NCBI GenBank assembly: GCA_028279405.1
Contig: JANQNU010000060.1
Location: 287,006-351,005, forward strand
Source of the DNA: Phycisphaerae bacterium
Lineage (GTDB): Bacteria > Planctomycetota > Phycisphaerae > UBA1845 > Fen-1342
DNA length: 64,000 nucleotides
Direction of reading: 5' to 3'
Under the pieces are notes generated by a model. It did not search any database. It had not been told where the DNA came from and saw nothing but the letters and a program-made list of their open reading frames with translations. A program made the position numbers and the translations under genes. Every line of letters starts with the position of its first letter. Position 1 is the first letter of the stretch. Shown here in pieces: positions 27,455 through 34,610 of the stretch.

Positions 27455-28732
27455 TCAGTCTTCCTCGAAGATCCATTCGGTGTGCTCTTCGTCGATGTCG
27501 GCGCCAGCCGCCTCTTCAGCGTTTCCAAACGACCGATGAACCTCGTCATTGATCCAGTACCACTCTCCACTCGGTTCCACGTAGATCACAATGTCGTCGG
27601 CGACGACCTGCCCGTTCAAGGCTGCGAAGCTCCCCGCGTTTGACCAGGTCCGGCTTGAGAGTGAGCTGGTGACGAATTGACGAGCGGTTTCACTGATACG
27701 CTCCGCGACCGGTTTGGTCGGATGGCCGTACTTGCCACCGCATGAGTAGATGACAAACTCGGGATCGAGGTGCTCGATGAGCTCCGGCGTTGAAGAATGG
27801 TGCGATCCATGGTGATTCGCTCGATAGACTTCGACGTCGTGCACTCGCTCTTGTTCGTCCCAGTAATTCACCATCCAGCTTTCCACATTCGTGTACGTTT
27901 GCGAGTTGTCGCCAGAATAGGAACGCGGCGTGTATAGGCGCGTTCCGCCCCAGGAGTCCTCGGCGCCCGTCAGATCGCCTGCGGTGAAGAACTCAAAAGG
28001 GCCGTACTCAATCTTCAGGCCAATTGAAAGGTCATTTTCTGAGGGGGGTGCCGATTCGTAGCGGTCCGGATACAACTCGTCGACCGCGTGCAACACGCCA
28101 GTGTCGGCGGCCGCGACCCGGCCGCCGAATGTCAGGATATGCACCTCGACTCCGGGTCCCAAGTCAATCTGACCTGGTCCGAACTCTGGTTTCTCGCGAA
28201 GGTCGATCTCGGCGCCGACGTGTTCGGCCATCGTGGCAACGTAGTTGTCGTAGGTCGATCTCCGCGCTTCGTTGAAGTACTCGGCGGCTTCGTTGTGGAT
28301 ATCAATGACTGTGCCGAAGCGGATACCACTCGCGAGAAGGCCCGCAATTCCATTCTCCGTCGATCCTACATGGTCATTATGGAAATGGCTTGCGACAAAA
28401 TAGTCGACAGTTGGTTCGTCACCCAGCAATACCTTCAGTTTTTCCGCAACAAGCTCGAATTTGCGACTGCGGATGGATGTTTCCCCGGCATCGATCAGCA
28501 AGCTTTTGCGCGATCCGGGTGCGCCCGGCCCCAACACGATCAACGAGTCGGCCTGCCCTAAGTCGAGCACGTGAAGCTCGAGACCCTTTTCCGGGTCTCC
28601 TTCATCGAGATCAACACGCGCCGTTTGTGGTATGAACTTCGGTAGGCGTTCATTACCGGTGCTCGAGCATGCCGTAAGCAAGACTCCGAACGTGATTGTC
28701 GGCAACCACGATTTCCAACCAGGACTTCGCAT
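27455..28732 (-). CDS. MBL-fold hydrolase lipoprotein, ComEC/Rec2-like
   Basis: The 425 residues start with a lipoprotein signal ('FGVLLTACSS', lipobox LTAC). The metallo-beta-lactamase fold is clear: 'LHVLDLGQADSLIV', the metal motif 'SHFHNDHVG' (HxHxDH), 'FFTAGDL' and 'ANHHGSHHSS'. The order matches the MBL domain of ComEC/Rec2-type hydrolases, here without membrane helices, so this is a free exported version. The C-terminus is acidic ('DIDEEHTEWIFEED'). Possible substrates include phosphodiesters or nucleic acid, but this is not shown. It sits first in a pair with the metallopeptidase gene, in an AT-richer stretch. Confidence 0.82.
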   Translation of the reverse strand: MRSPGWKSWLPTITFGVLLTACSSTGNERLPKFIPQTARVDLDEGDPEKGLELHVLDLGQADSLIVLGPGAPGSRKSLLIDAGETSIRSRKFELVAEKLKVLLGDEPTVDYFVASHFHNDHVGSTENGIAGLLASGIRFGTVIDIHNEAAEYFNEARRSTYDNYVATMAEHVGAEIDLREKPEFGPGQIDLGPGVEVHILTFGGRVAAADTGVLHAVDELYPDRYESAPPSENDLSIGLKIEYGPFEFFTAGDLTGAEDSWGGTRLYTPRSYSGDNSQTYTNVESWMVNYWDEQERVHDVEVYRANHHGSHHSSTPELIEHLDPEFVIYSCGGKYGHPTKPVAERISETARQFVTSSLSSRTWSNAGSFAALNGQVVADDIVIYVEPSGEWYWINDEVHRSFGNAEEAAGADIDEEHTEWIFEED

Positions 28733-29009
28733 TTTTGTACTCCGCGCTCAATCGACGAACAGATGTGAAGTGTGGCTCAAGCTAGTACGGAGAGTTTATC
28801 ATACTGGCTCGGCGTTTGCTAATCGAAGTTGGGATCTGTCACTCCGTGTTTGTTTAGCATTGTTATCGTGAATTGCGAGTGCTGGTGGGCCGGGATCGGT
28901 AAAGCATCCGGTGCGTGCATGTAGGAACTGTGGCACGGCCCTGGCAGATGGTGCGGCCATCCGGACTCCTCGCGCGGGACCCGGATGGCCATGGGCGGCT
29001 TGTTCGGCC

Positions 29010-29248
29010 AGCCAGGCATTCAGCATCCAGCGCGTCTTCTGCCATTCATCGCGCAAGCCGTCAAGCATGTCGTCCCGCGGTCGCCGACGGACTCGGCAGA
29101 CTCGATCACGGCCGCGCTCTTCTCGAGTAGTTGGTCGAAGTCACGTACGAGCATCGCCACCATGTCCCTAGCTGCCGTCGCGCTGTCGTGTTCCGCGACA
29201 TCCGTCAGGTCTAGTACCTCGCGGAGCGTGGCGACCGGCTTGCCGGCG
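29010..29248 (-). pseudogene. dps relic (truncated and frameshifted)
   Basis: On the minus strand this segment reads GKPVATLREVLDL...AEHDSATAARDMVAMLVRD...LLEKSAAVIESAES, then, after a net 4-base loss near 29070 that shifts frame, DGLRDEWQKTRWMLNAW. It corresponds to the C-terminal 55% of the intact Dps protein encoded at 30925-31368, with many silent and conservative differences. The N-terminal part is missing: the sequence joins the AlkD-like gene at about 29246. The ferroxidase residues are in the lost part, so it cannot encode a working Dps. Confidence 0.85.
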
Positions 29249-29899
29249 CACCATTTCGTTGATCCAAATCGGGGCGAAGGGAGAGGTGCACCCCTTAGAG
29301 ACCGGGTAGTCGCGATAAATCCCCAACTGCTCTCCGATGGCTAGCGCTCGCTTGCGGTGTTTCGTGTGGTTGATACCGATCTCGGCAAGGCAGGTGTTCA
29401 TCGTCCACTGTACTTCGGGTTCGGCGGTGCCCATTTCGGACTCGATTCGATCAAGCAGTGACGGCAGATCGAGTCCTTCCGGCGTCTTCGCGACCCGCTC
29501 CGCAGTCAGGCTCCACCCGGCACGACCGGCCATGCGATCCGTAGCGCCCATCCACTGCTGGCGCAGGGCTTCCTTGTCCGGGTGTTTCTTGACGACATAG
29601 GTACTGAGCCAGTCCGCCAGGTGCGTAAACGTCGCGGATTGCACCATCCGGTTCACCTCGCTCGAAGACAGCTGCTTCGGCTTGAGCAAGAGGACGGCCA
29701 AGAACCGGGCGTCGATGTTACCGGTATCCCACAGAGCCAACGCCAACTCATGGTTGGTCTTGATCTTCTTCGCCAGCGCTCGGACGTCGCCGCGTTTAAC
29801 GCCGAACTGATCGTCGCGGGCGCCGTACCTGGTGTTTTGCGCTCGCATTCGCTCATCGCCGAGCGATCTCAGTTCCTCAAGCGTTTCTTCGACGGTCAT
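29168..29899 (-). CDS. DNA alkylation repair (AlkD-like) protein with foreign C-terminal tail
   Basis: The 243 residues match the PF08713 DNA alkylation repair family, HEAT-like enzymes that remove alkylated bases. Visible blocks are 'QNTRYGARDDQFGVKRGDVRALAKKI', 'LWDTGNIDARFLAVLLL' and 'NTCLAEIGINHTKHRKRALAIGEQLG'. The family sequence ends at 'INEMVRRQ'; the last 23 residues are read out of frame from the dps relic, so the natural end has been replaced. The core domain is complete and the protein is probably still functional. The next gene upstream (AHSA1-type) ends 51 bp before its start. Confidence 0.88.
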   Translation of the reverse strand: MTVEETLEELRSLGDERMRAQNTRYGARDDQFGVKRGDVRALAKKIKTNHELALALWDTGNIDARFLAVLLLKPKQLSSSEVNRMVQSATFTHLADWLSTYVVKKHPDKEALRQQWMGATDRMAGRAGWSLTAERVAKTPEGLDLPSLLDRIESEMGTAEPEVQWTMNTCLAEIGINHTKHRKRALAIGEQLGIYRDYPVSKGCTSPFAPIWINEMVRRQAGRHAPRGTRPDGCRGTRQRDGS

Positions 29900-29950
29900 A
29901 TTCGTCGTCCTTGGATGAATCCTTACACCGAGAGGTTCGTGAACATTGCA

Positions 29951-30427
29951 TTAGCTTCTGCGGTTCGCCAACAGTCGGTCAAGGGTCTCGTAGGAGGCGG
30001 CGTAGCCTTCCTCGAATCCGGGCTGCATGGCCTGGTCTCGGGCTTCCTGGTTCAGGTACTCGATTTCGATGGTAATCTTCGTTCTACCTTGGGTTTCGAC
30101 GAAGCTCGTCGTCACGGTAGACGACCCTTCCGGCCAGCCATCGAACACCTCGGTGTGTACGATGCGCTTGTTTTCGACGATCTCCAGAAACTCCGCCGTC
30201 ATCCCCATCTCGAACTGCGGGTTCTTCCATACATAACGCGCCTTGCCGCCGACTCTGAAGTCGATCTCGCAGACCGGAAGTGAGTGGTCCGGCGGGCCTG
30301 TCATCCACTGCTTGATGAGCTCGGGCTCGATATGGGCACGCCAGACGAGCGCGATCGGTGCGTCGAAGGAGCGGACAATACGAATGGTCGTAGGCGTCGG
30401 CGTGCTGAACTCATCCATCGGCTTCAT
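29951..30427 (-). CDS. SRPBCC / AHSA1-type protein
   Basis: The 158 residues form a single SRPBCC domain: 'IRIVRSFDAPIALVWRAHIEPELIKQW', 'DFRVGGKARYVWKN' and the C-terminal helix 'GFEEGYAASYETLDRLL' are typical of the AHSA1/activator-of-Hsp90-like group. Such proteins bind small hydrophobic ligands; many are encoded directly behind an ArsR-type repressor, as here. The start overlaps the stop of the ArsR gene by ATGA. The ligand is unknown. Confidence 0.88.
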   Translation of the reverse strand: MKPMDEFSTPTPTTIRIVRSFDAPIALVWRAHIEPELIKQWMTGPPDHSLPVCEIDFRVGGKARYVWKNPQFEMGMTAEFLEIVENKRIVHTEVFDGWPEGSSTVTTSFVETQGRTKITIEIEYLNQEARDQAMQPGFEEGYAASYETLDRLLANRRS

Positions 30428-30762
30428 GGCTTCGGCCCCTCTGTCTGGTTCTTGAGTCGTTCGAGTACCTGATCGAGCCGTGCGTAGTTCTCCTCATAGA
30501 CCGAACGCAACTCGCCCAGCCAATAGCCCAGCGCATGAAGGCCCTCGGGTTCGAGTTTGCACGGCCGGGTTTGGGCCACCCGAGAACGGGAGATCAGTCC
30601 TGACCGCTCGAGCACCTTGAGATGCGAGGAGATGGTCGGCTGCGTGAGGTCGAAGCACCGGACGAGTTCCGAGACCGTCGCGGTCCCGCGTGCGAGGCGG
30701 CCAACAATTCGTCGCCTCGTCGGGTCAGCAAGTGCAACGATGGTTCGATCGAGTAGCTCCAT
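30424..30762 (-). CDS. ArsR-family HTH repressor
   Basis: This 112-residue winged-helix protein opens with 'ALADPTRRRIVGRLARGTATVSELVRCF' and has the recognition helix 'LTQPTISSHLKVLERSGLI', a standard ArsR layout. There are no paired Cys metal ligands. It is the first gene of a two-gene unit with the AHSA1 protein, and may be autoregulated through the palindromes that overlap its promoter (30767-30789). The start codon sits 6 bases after the -10 box, so the mRNA is predicted to be leaderless; no ribosome site is present. Confidence 0.9.
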   Translation of the reverse strand: MELLDRTIVALADPTRRRIVGRLARGTATVSELVRCFDLTQPTISSHLKVLERSGLISRSRVAQTRPCKLEPEGLHALGYWLGELRSVYEENYARLDQVLERLKNQTEGPKP

Positions 30763-30766
30763 TTAA

Positions 30767-30797
30767 ATAGATTATCATCTATATAGATGTTCGTCAA
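30767..30797 (-). promoter_or_regulatory. Promoter and overlapping operators of the ArsR gene
   Basis: On the minus strand TTGACG (30797-30792) and TAATCT (30774-30769) are spaced 17 bp, close to sigma-70 consensus. Between and over them lie two dyads: the perfect palindrome CATCTATATAGATG (30776-30789) and ATAGAT-TATC-ATCTAT (30767-30782). A repressor bound here would block RNA polymerase. Confidence 0.75.
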
Positions 30798-30924
30798 TTA
30801 ATATGTCGCATTTTTCGGTCACCGGCCGAGTACTTTTGATGGTCGTTTATCGTGCGCCGGAACCCGCGCGCTCGAGGGGCGCACGGGCTCATTCACGCTT
30901 GCCGGATGCTGCTCGGGTGTGACG

Positions 30925-31368
30925 CTACGCCGACTGCCAGGCATTCAGCATCCAGCGCGTCTTCTGCCATTCGTCGCGGAAACCGTCGAGTAGATTGACA
31001 GTTCCGCGGTCGCCAGCCGACTCCGCCGACTCGATTACACGCGCGCTTTTCTCGAGCAGTTGGTCGAGGTCACGTACGAGCGTTGCGACCATGTCCTGGG
31101 CCGCCGTCGCGCCGTCATACTCCGCGATATCCGCTAGGTCGAGCACCTCGCGGAGTGTTGCGACAGGCTTGCCGCTTACGGTGAGGATGCGCTCGGCGAG
31201 GTCATCGCTGATCGCGGCGAAACGGTTGTACAGCTCCTCGAACTTCTCGTGCAGCACGAAGAACTGCGGTCCGCTGACATACCAGTGAAACGCGTGGAGC
31301 TTCTCGTACAGGACAGTCGTATCTGCCAGGAGGCGATTGAGACCTTGCGTCGTTACGGCGTTCGACAT
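30925..31368 (-). CDS. dps: Dps-family ferritin-like protein
   Basis: Dps proteins form dodecamers that oxidise and store iron and protect DNA from peroxide. The 147 residues contain the full ferroxidase pattern: His28 in 'LHAFHWYVSG', His40 and Glu44 in 'LHEKFEELY', Asp55 and Glu59 in 'ISDDLAERI', with the spacing of E. coli Dps (H-x11-H, D-x3-E). ATG 31368 follows AAGGAG (31380-31375); the very long frame upstream of it is spurious. The promoter is a near-consensus sigma-54 element at 31404-31419, and a divergent sigma-54 activator gene begins at 31540. A broken second copy lies at 29010-29248. Confidence 0.94.
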   Translation of the reverse strand: MSNAVTTQGLNRLLADTTVLYEKLHAFHWYVSGPQFFVLHEKFEELYNRFAAISDDLAERILTVSGKPVATLREVLDLADIAEYDGATAAQDMVATLVRDLDQLLEKSARVIESAESAGDRGTVNLLDGFRDEWQKTRWMLNAWQSA

Positions 31369-31403
31369 TTCGTTCTCCTTTCTTTCGAAGATGCTTGTCG
31401 GAT

Positions 31404-31419
31404 TGCAACTTACGTACCA
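31404..31419 (-). promoter_or_regulatory. Sigma-54 (-24/-12) promoter of dps
   Basis: The minus strand reads TGGTACGTAAGTTGCA, matching TGGCACG-N4-TTGCA at all but one position, with GG and GC correctly spaced. A start site about 12 bases on leaves a leader of roughly 24 bases before the dps ATG, including AAGGAG. Confidence 0.8.
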
Positions 31420-31484
31420 TTCGCGTTGATTCTGTAAGTGCTTATTATTAAGTGTTTTACGTGTATGCTGGCTCGTGAGTGAAT

Positions 31485-31533
31485 GGCGAAATAAAGTGAT
31501 ATATGGCGAATAGTCGGCGAATGGCGATATAAT
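31485..31533. promoter_or_regulatory. GGCGAA repeat array (likely activator sites) and -10 of the activator gene
   Basis: Direct copies GGCGAA at 31485, 31505 and 31516 and GGCGAT at 31523 lie about 90-140 bp upstream of the predicted dps start site, a normal place for enhancer sites of sigma-54 activators. TATAAT at 31528-31533 ends 6 bases before the activator ATG, so that gene is predicted to be leaderless, with repeats overlapping its -35 region (autocontrol). Confidence 0.6.
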
Positions 31534-31539
31534 GACAAT

Positions 31540-33027
31540 ATGGAACAGGGAGAGCTGCAAGACATCCTCGAAGCGCTCAGCACGGTGGTGGTCGCCGATC
31601 TGGCGGTCATCTTGTCGGTGGATGGTACGAATGCGTTGCGCGTCAATGCTGCGAGCGGTCCCCTGGCTCGACCGGGGCTCATCGGTCGGCGCGTCGAGCT
31701 CGCCGACCGTCCGAGGCTGGCGGCGATTGTTCGCGGCGAGCGGGCCACGCTCGTCCACGACAGCGAGGAGCATGATGTCCACGAGCCGGATACATACGCT
31801 GGCGTTGTGGAACTGCCGCATGCGCATACGTGCCTGGCCGCGCCGCTGCGCGCGTGGGGCGAACTCGTGGGCGTCTTGACGCTCGATTCGGCCATGTGCC
31901 ATGCCTTCAGTGCGGAGCAGATTCGGGCCGTCGACGCGTTTGCTGGCCTCGCTGCACGCGCCCTGCACGCCCAGCGGCGGGCAGCACGGCTGGCGCGTGA
32001 GGTTGATGCGCTTGCTGCGTTGAACGCCACCTTGAGTCAGTCCGGGCCGGCGGGGGCGGCGCTGGTCGGCAGCGCGCCCGTCTGGCGCAGCCTGGTGGAA
32101 CGGGTCCGACTCGTGGCCCCAACGTCGGCCACCGTGCTGATCAATGGCGAGACCGGTACCGGCAAGGAGCAGGTGGCGCGCGCCATCCATCAGTGGTCTC
32201 CTCGCGAGGCGGGCCCGTTCGTCGCGCTTAATTGCGCGGCGCTGTCCGGCGATCTCGCTCTCAGCGAGCTGTTCGGGCATGAACGCGGGGCGTTCACGGG
32301 TGCTGATCGACGACGAGAAGGGCGTTTCGAATTGGCCCGCGGAGGGACGCTCTTTCTCGATGAGGTCGCGGAGCTGTCGGCGACCGTGCAGGCGCAGCTA
32401 CTCCGCGTTCTCGAACAACGGACATTCGAGCGGGTCGGCGGCGCCGGTACCGTTCTGACTGCCGATGTGCGGCTCGTCACGGCGACCCATAAGGACCTGC
32501 GCGCGGAGGTGCGGGCGGGACGATTTCGAGAGGATCTGCTCTACCGACTGAACGCCTTTCCGATCCGGATCCCGCGTCTGAGTGAACGGAGAGCGGATGT
32601 GCCGCTGCTGGCAACGCACTTCGTCGAGTCGTTGCGGGACACGCTGAACATGCCCGGGCTTCAGATCAGCGGGACTGCGTTGCGTCGATTGGAGGCGTAC
32701 GATTGGCCTGGGAATGTGCGCGAACTGCGGAACACCTTGGAGCGCGCCGCGATCCTGGCAGGTGGCAAGCGGATTCGTGGTGAGCACGTCGATCTCGACG
32801 TAGCTGTAACGGACCTGCCTGACGGACCGGCGACGCGATCGGGCACGCCGGCGGTCATCCAGCGGCTTCGGCGCCTGGATCGCGCGCAGGCTGTGGAGAT
32901 TGTACAGGCGCTGGAAGAGTCGGGCGGAAAGATTTCCGGTCCTGGCGGGGCGGCGGAGCGCCTGGGCATCAAGCCGACGACACTCCACAGCAAGATGAAG
33001 CGGCTGCGATTACGCAGCGGCGAGTAG
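31540..33027 (+). CDS. NorR-like sigma-54-dependent activator (GAF-AAA-Fis)
   Basis: The 495 residues comprise a GAF domain (about 10-145), an AAA+ domain (about 178-405) and a Fis-type HTH (about 455-490). The AAA part has Walker A GETGTGKE near 203, the sigma-54 contact loop GAFTGA near 250, Walker B 'GTLFLDEVAEL' and WPGNVREL near 389. In the GAF domain His96-Thr-Cys98 and Asp116 reproduce the His-x-Cys and Asp-18-later spacing of the E. coli NorR nonheme iron site (His111, Cys113, Asp131, from memory). Asp74 and Arg residues near 58-65 may complete it, though a 10-residue insertion precedes His96. It is divergent from dps and probably its activator. Confidence 0.9.
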   Translation: MEQGELQDILEALSTVVVADLAVILSVDGTNALRVNAASGPLARPGLIGRRVELADRPRLAAIVRGERATLVHDSEEHDVHEPDTYAGVVELPHAHTCLAAPLRAWGELVGVLTLDSAMCHAFSAEQIRAVDAFAGLAARALHAQRRAARLAREVDALAALNATLSQSGPAGAALVGSAPVWRSLVERVRLVAPTSATVLINGETGTGKEQVARAIHQWSPREAGPFVALNCAALSGDLALSELFGHERGAFTGADRRREGRFELARGGTLFLDEVAELSATVQAQLLRVLEQRTFERVGGAGTVLTADVRLVTATHKDLRAEVRAGRFREDLLYRLNAFPIRIPRLSERRADVPLLATHFVESLRDTLNMPGLQISGTALRRLEAYDWPGNVRELRNTLERAAILAGGKRIRGEHVDLDVAVTDLPDGPATRSGTPAVIQRLRRLDRAQAVEIVQALEESGGKISGPGGAAERLGIKPTTLHSKMKRLRLRSGE

Positions 33028-33104
33028 ACGAACGAACATGGCGAGTCGGCCCTGCCCCCCGTCCTGGACCAGTGGGCCGCTCGCCGTGAGTCGACGCGCG
33101 ACGG

Positions 33105-33227
33105 CTAGTCAAACACGGATGCGATGACCATCAGCAGCGCCGTGAGTGCACACGCGATCGGGACCTTGTATTCGGTCCAGACGATGCACCTGTCGGGTGT
33201 CGGTTGGTGACTGGAGGTCGTCCTCAT
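33105..33227 (-). CDS. 40-residue membrane protein coupled to the cohesin-like gene
   Basis: The start ATG (33227) shares ATGA with the stop of the cohesin-like gene, a strong sign that this short frame is translated. The product begins 'MRTTSSHQPTPDRCIVWTEY' and ends with one hydrophobic segment (about residues 22-38), suggesting a single-pass membrane peptide with the N-terminal half soluble. I know of no family. It is too short for most gene callers. Confidence 0.6.
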   Translation of the reverse strand: MRTTSSHQPTPDRCIVWTEYKVPIACALTALLMVIASVFD

Positions 33228-33808
33228 CGTGTCACCGTTTGAACGGCGTGACGCTTGGTGATTGCGATACCAGCGAGTCCGATCATTCCGAGGAGCGCTG
33301 CGGTCGGGGCCGGGATCACCTGCACGAGTCCGCCGTCGAATGCCACGTCGACCTGTCCGCCGCCCAGTTGGACGAAGCCTTCGGTCAGGTCGCCGAGCGT
33401 GAACCCGCCGAGCAGCGCGCTGGCGCCGGTTTGTGTGGCTTGGAACGTCAGTGTCGCCAGCAGGACGTCGTCGCCACTGACTCCGGTGATCGGCGGTGGC
33501 GAGAACGGCAGCAGGCCTGCCAATCCGTCGCCGTCGAGTGTCGGCGCGGCGTTGAAGCTGGGTCCGATGACCACGTCCGTCAACGGGTTGTGACTCAGAA
33601 TCAGCGAGTCGAACGAGAGGTCCATGCCCCAGCCGACGATCGCGTCGATGCTGGTGATGTCGGCCAGGATGTCGACGGTGAAGGTGTCGTTGACCTGAAC
33701 CATCGAGCTGCTGGGCATGATCGAGACGGAGATGCCAGCCTGGGCCGGGTGCGCGGCGAGCGCGAGCGTTGCGAGCGTGATTCCAAAGAAGGCGGTGTAG
33801 CGTTTCAT
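33224..33808 (-). CDS. Exported cohesin-like protein with PEP-CTERM-like tail
   Basis: The 194 residues start with a signal peptide cut near 'HPAQAG'. Residues 26-160 look like a cohesin/carbohydrate-binding-type beta sandwich: 'VSIMPSSSMVQVNDTFTVDI', 'GWGMDLSFDSLILSHN' and 'GDDVLLATLTFQATQTG' follow the cohesin pattern. The C-terminus 'IPAPTAALLGMIGLAGIAITKR' style is a PEP-CTERM-like sorting tail of the planctomycete type, so the protein is probably surface-anchored after processing. ATG 33808 follows GGAGG; the longer frame upstream has no support. The stop overlaps a 40-residue ORF. Several dockerin proteins in the window could be partners, which is inference. Confidence 0.8.
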   Translation of the reverse strand: MKRYTAFFGITLATLALAAHPAQAGISVSIMPSSSMVQVNDTFTVDILADITSIDAIVGWGMDLSFDSLILSHNPLTDVVIGPSFNAAPTLDGDGLAGLLPFSPPPITGVSGDDVLLATLTFQATQTGASALLGGFTLGDLTEGFVQLGGGQVDVAFDGGLVQVIPAPTAALLGMIGLAGIAITKRHAVQTVTR

Positions 33809-33884
33809 GGTTACTTCCTCCAGGTAGCGGGGCGTCAGCGAGGCAAACATATTGATTGCGGCCAGATACACGGCGCACGTTGGT

Positions 33885-33968
33885 GGCAAAAGAAAGGAGT
33901 GCGGACATTCCAGGGGTTGGGCCCCGCGACGTACGCCGCGTGGACCGGAAGCCCGCACTCCTTTTGCC
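33885..33968 (-). terminator. Large hairpin with T-rich flank between two exported-protein genes
   Basis: Arms at 33896-33904 and 33953-33961 pair perfectly over at least 9 bp (GGAGTGCGG / CCGCACTCC), and on the minus strand the second arm is followed by TTTCTTTT. It lies just after the stop of the TSP3/dockerin gene, so it may end that transcript. The 48-base loop is longer than usual and is itself GC-rich. Confidence 0.5.
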
Positions 33969-33984
33969 GCGGCGGTCGTTCTCA

Positions 33985-34533
33985 TCAGCTGTTGGCGAAC
34001 GCCAAGTAGTGTGCGTACCAGATGCCGAAGTCGGTCATGCCGATGAAGTCGTCGTTGTCGTAGTCAGCGTCGGGGTCGTAGTTCGGGTCGCCTAGGGCGC
34101 TGCCGTACGCGGTCAGGAACGCGCTGTAGTCATTCAGGTCCACGTCGTGATCGCCGTCGAGGTCACCGGGAACAGCCGGCTGTTCGCAAGCGTCACCGAC
34201 GCCGTCGTTGTCTTGATCTGCCTGGTCGGGATTGGGAACGGTCGGACAGTTGTCATCGTGGTTGGGAATGCCGTCCTTGTCCGAGTCGGCGGGCGGTCCG
34301 ACGAATTGTACCCCAGGCCAGAACCCACCTCGAAGCTCGAGTGTGTTGCCGGTGAGCACACCTGCATCCGGTTGGCCGATGGTTCCGACGATGGTGTAGT
34401 TCTGGCCCGCGCTCGTGCCGCCCCCGGCATCGATCGTGTACCACGAGAGATCGAGGTTTTTTGCCACCGAGGGCGGAACCAACCACGCAGCGCCGAGCAA
34501 TACGCTGGTCACAATCGTACTCTTCAGCTTCAT
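33985..34533 (-). CDS. Exported protein with TSP3 repeat and dockerin-like C-terminus
   Basis: The 182 residues have a signal peptide (to about 'PPSVAK') and then a short module 'LSWYTIDAGGGTSAGQNYTI..GTIGQPDAG', common in planctomycete exported proteins and ending in 'LRGGFWPG'. A thrombospondin type 3 Ca-binding repeat follows ('DSDKDGIPNHDDNCPTVPNP', 'DQDNDGVGDACE'). Residues 122-178 hold two EF-hand-like loops ('GDLDGDHDVDLNDYSAF', 'DADYDNDDFIGMTDFGIW'), resembling a dockerin. The protein probably binds calcium outside the cell; the partner is unknown. A large hairpin follows the gene. Confidence 0.8.
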   Translation of the reverse strand: MKLKSTIVTSVLLGAAWLVPPSVAKNLDLSWYTIDAGGGTSAGQNYTIVGTIGQPDAGVLTGNTLELRGGFWPGVQFVGPPADSDKDGIPNHDDNCPTVPNPDQADQDNDGVGDACEQPAVPGDLDGDHDVDLNDYSAFLTAYGSALGDPNYDPDADYDNDDFIGMTDFGIWYAHYLAFANS

Positions 34534-34610
34534 ACATTCATCCTCCGGTTCAGGCGGCCCGCACGAGGCGGGCGCCAGAGTGTCGATTCGCGCTCGATCG
34601 AGTCGCGCGT

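Noticed and set aside
26119..31400. Integrative element inserted at tRNA-Ser
   Set aside because: No integrase, no transposase and no copy of the tRNA 3' end were found downstream; only lower GC supports the idea.
30925..32280. 451-residue frame ending in Dps
   Set aside because: Only the last 147 residues are Dps. AAGGAG and a sigma-54 promoter lie just before the internal ATG at 31368, and the rest is antisense to the sigma-54 activator.
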